From NCBI GenBank assembly GCA_022702705.1, contig CM040422.1, positions 42,865,270-42,929,269 on the forward strand: 64,000 bases of DNA. Reading direction: 5' to 3'. The notes under the pieces were generated by a model. The model ran no database searches. It worked only from the letters and a program-made list of their open reading frames with translations, and was not told the origin of the DNA. How positions within the stretch are numbered: position 1 is the stretch's first letter; each line of letters begins with the position of its first letter. Positions 23,400 through 31,959 of this stretch are shown here, piece by piece. The stretch comes from Papilionanthe hookeriana x Papilionanthe teres. Its lineage: Eukaryota > Streptophyta > Magnoliopsida > Asparagales > Orchidaceae. The translations under genes and the position numbers were made by a program.

Positions 23400-24475
23400 A
23401 ATTGAAACCTGGGTTTCAACCTCGAGATTGCAAAGAGAACCAGAATTTAGGTACCAGCCTCAGAGTGAGAATCAGAGTTTATGTATCGACGGAAAAAAGG
23501 ATGAGAATCAAAATTTAGGTACTAATCTCGAGAGAGTGAGATTTGAAATTTAAGTATCAAACCTGAAGGAGAATCAAAATTTAGGTATCGATCTCGGAAA
23601 GAGAGTCAGAATTTGGTACAGACCTCGAAAGGAGAGGACTGGAATTTAGGTACCAATCTCGAAAGTTGTGAATCGAAATTTAGGTATCAATTCGGATGAG
23701 AGTCAGAATTTAAGTACCGACCTCAAAAGAAGAGAACTGGAATTTGGTACCAGTATCGAAAGAGAGGATTGAAATTTTGTATCAACCTCGAAAGAGAATC
23801 GAAATTTAGGTATCGATCTCGAAGGAAGAGAACTGGAATTTGGTACCAGTCTCGAAAATTTAGAATTGAAATTTAGGTATCAATTTGAATGAGAGTTGGA
23901 ATTTAGGTACCGACCTCGAAGGAAGAGAACTGGAATTCGGTACCAGTCTCAGAAGAGAGGATTGAAATTTGGTATCAACCTCGAAAGAGAATCGATATTT
24001 AGGTATCGATCTCGGAAAGAGAGTTAGAATTTGGTACCGACCTCAAAATGAGAGAACTGGAATTTGGTACCAGTCTCAGAGATTTAGAATTGAAATTTAT
24101 GTATCAATTCGAATGAGAGTCAGAATTTGGTACCGACCTCGAAGGAAGAGAACTGGAATTTGGTACCAGTCTCGGAAATTTAGAATTGAAATTTAGGTAT
24201 CAATTCGGATGAGAGTCAGAATTTGGTACCGACCTTGAAGGAAGAGAACTGGAATTTGGTACCAGTCTCGAAGATTTAGAATTAAAATTTAGGTATCAAT
24301 TTGGATGAGAGTCGGAGTTCGGTACCAACCTCGAAGGAAGAGAACTGGAATTTGGTATCAGTCTCAGAAATTTAGAATTGAAATTTAGGTATCAATTCAG
24401 ATGAGAGTCGAAATTTGGTACCTACCTCGAAGGAAGAGAACTGGAATTTGGTACCAGTCTCGAAGATTTATCTGT
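23400..24475. repeat. 96-bp tandem repeat with 32-bp subunits, E2 3'UTR
   Basis: The landmark GAGAACTGGAATT recurs at about 23732, 23828, 23925, 24052, 24148, 24244, 24340 and 24436, spacing 96 bp except for one 127-bp step. Each 96-bp unit consists of three related ~32-bp subunits of the form GAATTTGGTACC...CTCGAA. The array lies between AlkB and the 3' LTR. E3 carries an unrelated array at the same position. Earlier units (23400-23700) are more diverged. Confidence 0.85.
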
Positions 24476-25035
24476 ATTAAGTGGGACCCAATCCCATGCC
24501 ATTAGAACCAAATCAAACAAAGTTCGCGGCTCCGTGTCAATAGAACTAGTCGATCCTCTAAGACACAGAAGAAAGAGAATTGAAAGGAGATGGTAAGCAT
24601 ACCAAGCTAAAGAGACTTGACTTAACGACAAGTCAAAGAGAATATTCAAATTTCAAAAGAGTTTCCAACAGATTTCTATTGAGGAAAGAACTGAAAGGTT
24701 CGAATCAGAGGTTTCAGATCGGAATTCAATTTGAGATTTAGATTCATTTTGTTTGTCCTTTAACGATCCCATTTTATTTTTTTTCTTGTTGTTTACTTAG
24801 TGTTCATGTGAATTTAAAGTTCATTTTAATATTCAAATTTTTAGGAAAAGTTATCATTTATTTTCTTTTTCTTTTATGTTCTTCGTTCATTTAACTCTAA
24901 TGGTGTTTCCTAGTCAATTTGCAAAAAAAGAGGTGAAGGCAAAATATGACGTAGTCATTTTCATTCCAACTTGCTGAAAGTACATCATACAACTTAATCT
25001 AATCATGATGACATTTTCCTTGGAAATTTAATGTC
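24476..25035. other. E2 3'UTR between array and AlkB tail
   Basis: T-rich sequence without a convincing gene. From about 24890 it aligns with E3 44700-44950 (shared TCAATTTGCA and GAGGTGAAGG). Confidence 0.5.
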
Positions 25036-25217
25036 TCATACAATCCATGTAAATCTAAAATGGATTGTGTAAGATTCTTGTTGATCCATCCAAAAGCGTC
25101 TGTCAAAAATCCATGTCCGAATAGTAAGAAACATAGGCAATAACATCACCTTACAAGCCACCCTTAGCAGGAACGTCGCATGGATGTGTATTGGAGGTGT
25201 GTTATTTCCCATGTAAC
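25036..25217 (-). pseudogene. Conserved segment downstream of AlkB, E2
   Basis: The minus-strand frame contains CKVMLLPMFLTIRTWIFD, matching KVMLLTMYPTIQTWIFD in the 106-codon open frame of E3 at 44653-44973. E2 has stops afterwards. It may be a former small ORF or a conserved 3'UTR. Function unknown. Confidence 0.25.
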
Positions 25218-26108
25218 TCACAGCTCATAAGGCCGGAGACTCTCCAATTCTGGATCTGGCTGAAAGTGGTAAGGCATTTTTATGTTGTCCATTCTTCTAA
25301 AAATAACTGAGATCCTCTCCACAGGCACTCCTGGAATGCAATTCTTCGCAACGTCTGCTCCGTTTCCTTTTAACACCAGGACGGAACCTACCGGAAGTGG
25401 TATCTCCACCGGCCCTCGGAACTCACCGGGGCCTACAATCCGGAGCTTAGATCCGAACATGATGTTGCACTGGTTGATGAATGACACTATGCAGAAGGGT
25501 CTAGCAAAGTCATGATGGTCTATATGTGGAGGTATGCAGTCGCCTTCCTTGTAGATGTTAATAATGCAGCTGTTGAAAATGCAATCTGTAGGCAATACCC
25601 TCCATGTTATCATCCTTTTCACCATCCTCTTAATGATTCTTGGCATCGAATCCACGTCACTGCAACGGAGTATCCCTGGTGGATTTACTTTTCTGTCTAT
25701 GGCAAAATTGTAGCAACTTCCGCATTGGATTGTAACTCTTCCTTTTTCTGGCATCCATCTTAGGGGTTCTGAATATGTCTTTTCTCTCAGGCGGCCAGCT
25801 CGGCCCATTTTCTGTAATTCGAGGATGCAGTCTACAATTTGTTGTTTCTCATAATCTGAGAATACATTTGTATGCAGCTCGAGGCCTTCCAAGATGTTGA
25901 CCCTCTTGTCTCCAATTCTTTCAAAGTATTCAAAGTTTTTCTTCTCAACTAGTTGCATTTTCTCGAGCTCGTATTCCAAGATTATCTGAAGTCCTCGGTT
26001 TCTAGTAACATAATGCAGGATGTATGGCTCAACCCCAGCATGTTCTTCTGCATGTCTCGGCTCCTCGGGGATAGTCTCTGTAGGGACATCCTCCGGGGTT
26101 GCTTTCAC
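25218..26108 (-). CDS. Retrotransposon-encoded AlkB-like dioxygenase (ORF3 C-terminal domain), E2
   Basis: A 296-codon open frame whose residues ~72-275 form a 2-oxoglutarate/Fe(II)-dependent AlkB domain of the plant ALKBH9/ALKBH10 type, a family with RNA m6A demethylases. Visible motifs: LEGLELHT (74-80), TIQCGSCYNFA (126-136), NPPGIL, NIYKEGDCIPPHID with the Fe ligands His195 and Asp197, IPLPVGSVLVLKGNGADVAK, and Arg265/Arg271 of the RxxxxxR 2OG-binding motif. The distal Fe ligand is lost: KNC at 255-257 where E3 has KHC, from one CAT-to-AAT change. It lies after integrase and before the 3' LTR, so it belongs to the element. The ATG at 26108 is only the first Met of the frame; the original start is probably 26704, separated by stops and a frameshift. 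Probably inactive here. Confidence 0.9.
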   Translation of the reverse strand: MKATPEDVPTETIPEEPRHAEEHAGVEPYILHYVTRNRGLQIILEYELEKMQLVEKKNFEYFERIGDKRVNILEGLELHTNVFSDYEKQQIVDCILELQKMGRAGRLREKTYSEPLRWMPEKGRVTIQCGSCYNFAIDRKVNPPGILRCSDVDSMPRIIKRMVKRMITWRVLPTDCIFNSCIINIYKEGDCIPPHIDHHDFARPFCIVSFINQCNIMFGSKLRIVGPGEFRGPVEIPLPVGSVLVLKGNGADVAKNCIPGVPVERISVIFRRMDNIKMPYHFQPDPELESLRPYEL

Positions 26109-26279
26109 AACAAGACTCTTCGGATCTGGTATATCTGCTCGGCGTCAAGGTACTGACTCTATTTCTGTTTTCTTGGTATTTCTTTTATCTGTTTCGACTT
26201 TCTTGGAGTTGAATTTCTTCTTTCCGGTTCCTGACGAACCGGTCTCCTTGGAGCATTTGTACTAACGGTATCCACTGTC

Positions 26280-26704
26280 TATTTATATTGATCTTCTGCT
26301 AACTTGGTCAACATTTTGCGAATGTGACGATTCTTATTTCTTCGCTGGGTAGTAGTGAGAGTAGCTCTCCTTACCCCTTAAATTTCTGCGGGTGCGGCGC
26401 TGACAAGCCTACCCTCTGTTGTGGCAACCACGGACTTAACTTTCTTATCTTCTCCGGTTGCATGTGTGGCGTTTTCTTTTCTTTTCTTGCTGCTGGATTG
26501 GTGGCTTGGGCCACCCAATTTCATCACTGTCTTGTTGTGAAGTTTTTCTCGATCAACTGGGATCCAATCATTTTCTTCGTATTGTAAGTCGGCTGGTGTG
26601 AAGTCTGAGTCAATCTCTATCACTGCTCCATCCCTCACCATCTTTTCATCAAGTGCTAGACTCACGACATTTTTAAAGTTTAGAACCAACCGCCCGTTAG
26701 ACAT
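26280..26704 (-). pseudogene. ORF3 N-terminal domain, E2
   Basis: It starts at 26704 (MSNGRLVLNF) and stays open to a TAA at 26378. The first ~55 residues, with GAVIEIDSDF and WIPVDREKL, resemble the gag N-terminus (MSAPRLIFSF ... AVIHFGQGF in E1). A lysine-rich SKKRKENATHATGEDKKVKS segment that could be a nuclear-localisation or RNA-binding region follows. After the stop the frame continues with RATLTTTQRRNKNRHIRKM, similar to PLTRTQRRNRG in gag. It then runs by way of a stop and a frameshift into the AlkB domain. Role unknown; it may target AlkB to the element's RNA or particle. Confidence 0.65.
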
Positions 26705-26708
26705 TTCC

Positions 26709-26734
26709 CTGCGAAAAAATAAGGAAAGGATCAG
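26709..26734 (-). promoter_or_regulatory. Candidate 3' splice site of ORF3 mRNA, E2
   Basis: The minus strand reads CTGAT, then the tract CCTTTCCTTATTTTTTCGCAG, then GGAA and the ATG at 26704. CTGAT matches the plant branch-point consensus CTRAY at a normal distance. The same layout occurs in E1 and E3. Confidence 0.55.
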
Positions 26735-27027
26735 GGGCTGTACTAAGAACAAGAACAATAAGAAAAGCACTTAAAAAATCTTATTCACTTCTTTTAAATT
26801 TAAAGGAAGTAGGAAGAGATGAGAAAATATCAGGAATGAATGGATTTAAAAGGAAAGATTGACATTTTATTATTACGATTTCCCATGTTTTATTTTTAAC
26901 ATTTTCATTGATGAGATTTTTTTATCATCCATTTTATTTTGTTTTGTGTTTGGACCCAGTCACAAAGTGATTATTCACTCGTGTTTCTAGGGATAAAATT
27001 CTACTTTAGAGGTCACCCTTCAAAACA
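26735..27027. other. Spacer between E2 integrase and ORF3
   Basis: AT-rich and non-coding, separating the end of pol from ORF3. If ORF3 is expressed by splicing, this is the end of the intron. Confidence 0.5.
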
Positions 27028-28146
27028 TCAGGTTGCGTAATACTTCTTTAAATACTGTCCATTTATTGGAAGCATGGGTCGTTCTCCATGGCAATTCACC
27101 AGTTGGTAGGAACATCCTGAGTTGACTGTCTCGACCATGAATGGCCCTTCCCATGTTGGTTCAAATTTACCTCCTATCTTGCGATGTGCAAGAATAGGTC
27201 TCTTGAGAACAAGAACTAAGTCGCCGACTTTGAAAGTTCTGGGACGGACTAATTTATCATGGGCCTGGATCATCTTGGCTTGATGCAGTTCCAAATTCTT
27301 CTGCGCGGAAATTCTTTTCCCTTCCAAGCTTTCCAATTCTTACAGTCGTAGTCTGGCATTTTCTTCTGTAGTGATCTTTTTTGCAACTGCAATTCGGAGT
27401 GACGGAAGTTGAACTTCTAAGGGTAGAACGGCCTCGGACCCGTACACTAAGGCGTAAGGCATAGACTGGGTAGGAGTTCTGAAAGTCGTCGTGTAGGCCC
27501 ATAGGGCTTCTAACAACTTCTCGTGCCAATTTCTCTTATTGTCGTCCAAAGTTTTCTTTAGGATTTGGACGAGAGTTTTATTAAAAGCCTCGGCCAAGCC
27601 GTTCGCTCTTGGGTAGTAGATCGTTGAGTATCGCCAATCAATCTCGTGTCTTCTGACAAAATTGTTGATCTTTGTACTTTTGAATGCAGACCCATTATCT
27701 GAGATAATTCTACGCGGTACCCCAAAACGGTAGATGACTTGGTTCTTGAAAAACTATAGCACATGGTGTGCATTCACTTCTCTGAGTGGTATAGTTTCTG
27801 CCCATTTAGAAAAGTAGTCTGTAGCTGCAAGAATGAAGTGATGTCCTCTTGAAGAAGGCGGTTCTATCGGACCCACAATATCTATGCCCCAACACTCAAA
27901 TGGCCACGACGCGATTGTCGGATGTAGCACATTTGGAGGTTGGTGTAGAACCACTCCGTGCACTTGGCACTGGTGACAGCTTTTGGCAACTTTCATACAG
28001 TCGGTCATCATTGAGGGCCAGTAATACCCTAGTCTTTTAATCTTCATTTTCATTTTTGGACCCGACTGATGAGCGCCACAAAGTCCTGAATGTACTTCTT
28101 TAACGATTTCACGAGCCTCGGACCTGCTCAGGCACCTTAGCCACAT
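27028..28146 (-). pseudogene. E2 integrase (nearly complete, interrupted)
   Basis: The frame at 27754-28146 holds the N-terminal zinc finger His19, His26, Cys57, Cys60 (HSGLCGAH, CHQC) and the first catalytic Asp (CWGIDIVGP). A stop follows VL; the next frames give RIISDNGSAF (second Asp) and ANGLAEAFNKTL (Glu) at 27340-27597. The C-terminal SH3-like part is open at 27028-27336 (FKVGDLVLVLKRPILAHRK, KIGGKFEPTWEGPF). No chromodomain is visible, as expected for Tat elements. It inserts the cDNA into the chromosome. All catalytic residues are present, but at least two breaks separate the pieces. Confidence 0.85.
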
Positions 28147-28381
28147 CTGATCAAAAGATCTTCTGTATAGTGTATTGTTTATTAATGCGTAAGACAGAGT
28201 TCTTTTCTTGATTTGATGGGCTAACGACTTATCGTCAGGCAGGTTTCATGTCTACAAGTAGTCTATTAATGGCTGCCGCCAATCTTTCGTATTTTCACGT
28301 CCTTCTTCGCAATTGTTTCTTCTGCTCTTTCTGCTATTTGTGTATTGTATCCATGTCATGCTGTGAGAGAACTTGACGTCC
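28147..28381 (-). pseudogene. E2 RNase H-integrase connector
   Basis: Polyprotein segment between the second RNase H and the integrase zinc finger. Stops interrupt it; no known domain. E3 has the homologous region at 47946-48278. Confidence 0.4.
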
Positions 28382-29261
28382 CTAAACTGACACTTCAACT
28401 AACTCATCATATAAGCAGACAAATTCTTTTGCAAGTCGAGCTAGCGCATCTGCCAGAGCATTTTCTCTTCTAGGAATCTTGTAGATCCTTACGTTTTGAA
28501 ATTGTTCCAACAATTTCATTGCATACTGAAAGTACTGCTCGAGCCTTGGCTTTAAAATTCTGTACTGTTCAGCGACCTGTTGAATTATCAACTGGAAATC
28601 TCCATAGATGTTGATGTCTGTTATTCCCATCTGAATGGTTAATTTCAGTCCAGTTATGAGGGCTTCGTATTCTGCCTCGTTGTTTGTACACGGTTCTGTT
28701 AAGTGGTAGGAGTACCTGCTCCAGTTTTATAAAGATTAGTCTTATTCCTACCTTACCGGGCACTATCATTTGCAATTCTCTGTCTTTTTGTGCTGATGAC
28801 GCACCGTCAAAATATAGTTCCCAACATCGATCATCAGGATCTTCTAGGCTCATTATTTGCTCGTCAGGCAAATCATCGTCGAGAGGCAAATCCGCCGGCG
28901 AAGGGTGTGCTGCGAGGAAGTCTGCTAAGACTTGTCCCTTTATGGCGCGAAGAGGAACGAAAGTTATGTCGAATTGCAATAGTATCATTGACCACCTGGC
29001 AAGTCTGCCAGAAAGCGTCGGTCGGGTCATCAAGTATTGTAACGGATTAACTCTCGAAATATGGTTGACCTTATGAGAAAGCATGTAATGCCTAGCGGTG
29101 AAGATTAGGGCCAAACAATGCTTCTCAATCGAAGGATACTTTATTTTTGTCGGGATTAGACGACGGCTTAGGTAGTAGATAGCATTTTCTTTTCCCTCAT
29201 CATTGACCTGGGCTAGCAGGGCTCCGAGAGAATCGTCTAAAGCCACGGTATAAAGTATCAA
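28382..29261 (-). pseudogene. E2 tandem RNase H domains
   Basis: The first domain (start of the 28569-29261 frame) has LGALLAQVNDEGKENAIYYL and YPSIEKHCLALIFTARHYM, the RNase H fused to gypsy RT. A spacer (LADFLAAHPSPADLPLDDDL) follows, then WELYFDGASS, which opens the second, archaeal-type RNase H. This continues in another frame at 28382-28630 (INIYGDFQLIIQQV, IPRRENALADALARLA). Two consecutive RNase H domains are diagnostic of the Tat clade. A frameshift near 28700 separates the halves of the second domain. Confidence 0.85.
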
Positions 29262-29280
29262 CAGACCTACCCGAGGCCGG

Positions 29281-30349
29281 GGTCGCTAAGACAGGGAGGT
29301 GTCATTAGATATCGCTTAATGTCCTCGAAGGCCCGCTGGCGTTTTTCTTCCCAAATGAATTTGGCTTCCTTTTTAACCAATGCCGAGAAGGGCTGACACC
29401 TACCTGACAAGTTCCAGATAAAGCGTCGAAGATATGCCAACTTCCCTTGAAAGGATCGTAGTTATTTCAAAGTTTTGGGAGGAAGCATTTCTAAAATAGT
29501 TTTAATCTTCTCCAGATCGATTTCAATACTGCGATGTCGGACAACAAATCCTAAGAATTTCCTGGAGGTGATGCCGAAGGCGCATTTTAAGGGATTCATC
29601 TTAAAGTTAAATTGTCTTAGTCACTCGAAAACAATTCTCAAATCATATAGGTGATCTTCCTTCAGTTTACTTTTGATGACCACATCATCCATGTAGCACT
29701 CGACTTGGTTGTGAATGAGATCATCAAAAAACTTCGTCATCGCTCTTTGGTATGTTGCTCCTGCGTTCTTTAGTCCGAATGGCATTACTGTGTAGCAATA
29801 CACTCCGATCGACGTTCTGAATGTCATGAGCTTTTCGTCTTCTGGTGCCATCTTTATCTGATTGTATCCTGATGATCCATCCATAAAAGAGAAAATTTCA
29901 TGTGTTGAAGCAATATCGATCATCAGTTCTGGGATTGGTAGTGGAAATTCATCATTTGGACATGCTTTATTCAAATCTCTAAAGTCCATGCAGATTCTGA
30001 TCTGACCATTCTTCTTTCTGACTAGTACCACATTGGCTAACCAAGTTGGGTATTGTTCTTCACAGACAAATTTAGCGTATATTAGCTTCTTGACTATAGC
30101 TATTACTTGTTGCTCAGTTTCTAGACGCATTCTTCTCGGAGCTTGTCTAACTAGAACGGCAGTGGGATCCACTCCTAACTTGTGAACTGCGACTTCTGGA
30201 GCTAATCCTGGCATTTTGTCATAACTCCAAGCAAAACAGTCCTTGAATTCCATTAGTAGCTTGATTATGTCTTCGGAGACTTCTTTGTTGAGTAAGGAGC
30301 TAACAAAGGTAGGCCTAGGCTCTTCACTAGTACCTAAGTTAACTTCCAT
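29281..30349 (-). pseudogene. E2 reverse transcriptase
   Basis: A 242-codon frame at 29621-30349 covers fingers and palm: RICMDFRDLNKAC (119-130), FSFMDGSSGYNQIK with the first Asp at 157, VMPFGLKNAGATYQRAM, and the catalytic CYMDDVVIKSK with YMDD at 219-222. The thumb (FLGFVVRHRSIEID) is readable to about 29400 but interrupted by stops. RT copies the packaged RNA into DNA. The motif set is complete, so the core could fold. The frame is part of a gag-pol polyprotein; the ATG at 30349 is an internal Met. Confidence 0.9.
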
Positions 30350-31135
30350 TAACTCGTCTATAGTAGATTTAATTTATTCTTCGAAATCTGGTGGAGCATC
30401 ACCGATTGATAGATCTTTGAGGTCTTCTGAAGCTTCCAAGCAGTCTTCATTAGGCTCGCAAGTGACAACCAAGCAAAATCTCGTATCATCAACTGATCCT
30501 ACTGTGCTGAATTTGAGACCATGTTTTGAATTGGGAGACCGACCAGCATTATTCCATAATTTTTCAAAGTGTTGTGATCATCCTTTTGTCCAGTGTCAAG
30601 GTAAGATACCGCGTTGAATTAAATTTTGAACACAGGGAGAGTACCACTCAAAAGGTAGTTCCGTTAATTCGGAAGAAGTAACATCTTCAAATTGTACATC
30701 ACTTTCAGTTTTGGAAGAAGAAGAACCACGGTAAAATTTAATCGGCTTAGCACCACCACCATGCACTTCCTTGACCACCATACCCTCGATCTTATTAGAA
30801 TGGATCAGGGTCAGGGTCATAGTATGTACATACTGGTTAATCTTCTCGTACATTGATTTATATTCTTCATTGTTTTCTTCTTCAAGAGAGATCTTGAATT
30901 GTGGTTCCTTCTCACTTATTGTCGCTGCTTCTTTCTTAATTTCTTCTTCTTCTTCAGAATTGTTCTCCCAATCAACATCGATGACCGATTTCTTTTGTCC
31001 AACTGTTCCAACGTTTCTTCCACGTCCCCGTCCCCGGCCTCAACCTCGGGTGCGAGTTCTGGAGAAATCTTCACCATCTCGCCGTAAGGGAGTGGTGAGT
31101 AACTGTTGGACTAGAACTTCAAGTTCTTCATCATC
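30350..31135 (-). pseudogene. E2 protease-RT linker
   Basis: The frame at 30596-30853 starts MYEKINQYVHTMTLTL and contains VVKEVHGGGAKPIKFYRG and LPFEWYSPCVQNLIQRG; it is conserved in E1 and E3. Upstream (30860-31135) the coded sequence is acidic and lysine-rich. I do not recognise the domain. Its conservation across three elements of different age suggests a real function in pol. Confidence 0.5.
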
Positions 31136-31959
31136 TCAAATTTCTTTTGCTTCATTTGGTATGGTATTTCTGGAAAAGATTGTTTTCTTCGGATGCGCGT
31201 AGTAGGCCGCATCTTCATGAATTCTGATTTCGTGCACGGAGAACTGTTGCAAATCACCTTTGATGCACTGTTCCCCTCCTTCGTAATACTTTATGCACTG
31301 GTGTAGAGACGACGGTACCATCCAGTTTTGCATGGATCCATGGTCGACCCAGTAGAGCGTTGAACAATGTCTCAGAATCAATTATGTGGAATTTTTCGGT
31401 TGTCTCTGCTAAATCACCGGTCTTCATTAGTTGTTATCGATCCAAGAGCTCTTTCTCCTTTTTGATTAAAGCCTCTTAATAACATCTTGTCTACTTCAAG
31501 CTCGCGAACATCAATTTTCAAATATGCTAGCGTCAGAAGATTCATTATGTTGATTGATGCTCCCGGATCAACCAACACTCTGGAGAGCGTAAACTTTCCA
31601 ATAGTGACTGAAATGTACAACGGTCGGTTGTGATCAGCTGTTCCCAGTAATAGATCATTGTCCGTGAAGGTAACACCTCGTTGTTCTCTTAACGAGCAAA
31701 CCTCATCGCAGAAATTGGCCATTTGAGCTAAACAAATCTCCGGATCAATTAAAACCTTGATCAAAGCTTCCCTCATCTCCTTTGACAGAATCAGAGCGTC
31801 GCATATTCTTAGTTTGGCTGGTAGCTTCCTAAGATGGGCTAGCACGTTGTAGTCCACTTTATTACCATGTTCCTCATTTTCTTCTCGAATAGGTAGTTCC
31901 TCTGATGGGGTTGGCTCCTCCTGAGCAACCACCTGCTTTCCTTTATCCTTTGGACCCAT
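31136..31959 (-). pseudogene. E2 aspartic protease
   Basis: The frame at 31414-31959 contains LSRVLVDPGASINIMNLLTL, the retropepsin active-site strand with DPGAS in place of DTG or DSG. It is shared with E1 and E3. The following frame (31136-31381) covers the C-terminal half. A frameshift lies near 31400. The protease releases gag and pol products. Confidence 0.75.

Noticed and set aside
25218..26108. AlkB as a normal host gene that happens to lie next to a retrotransposon
   Set aside because: It occurs in two different elements at the same place, inside the LTR boundaries, on the element's strand, as one continuous frame without plant-gene introns and joined to an element-specific N-terminal domain.
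28684..29076. Plus-strand ORFs opposite RNase H, gag and protease (e.g. 28684-29076, 53652-54344, 11355-11816)
   Set aside because: Antisense shadows of the minus-strand polyprotein frames, which carry the recognisable domains.
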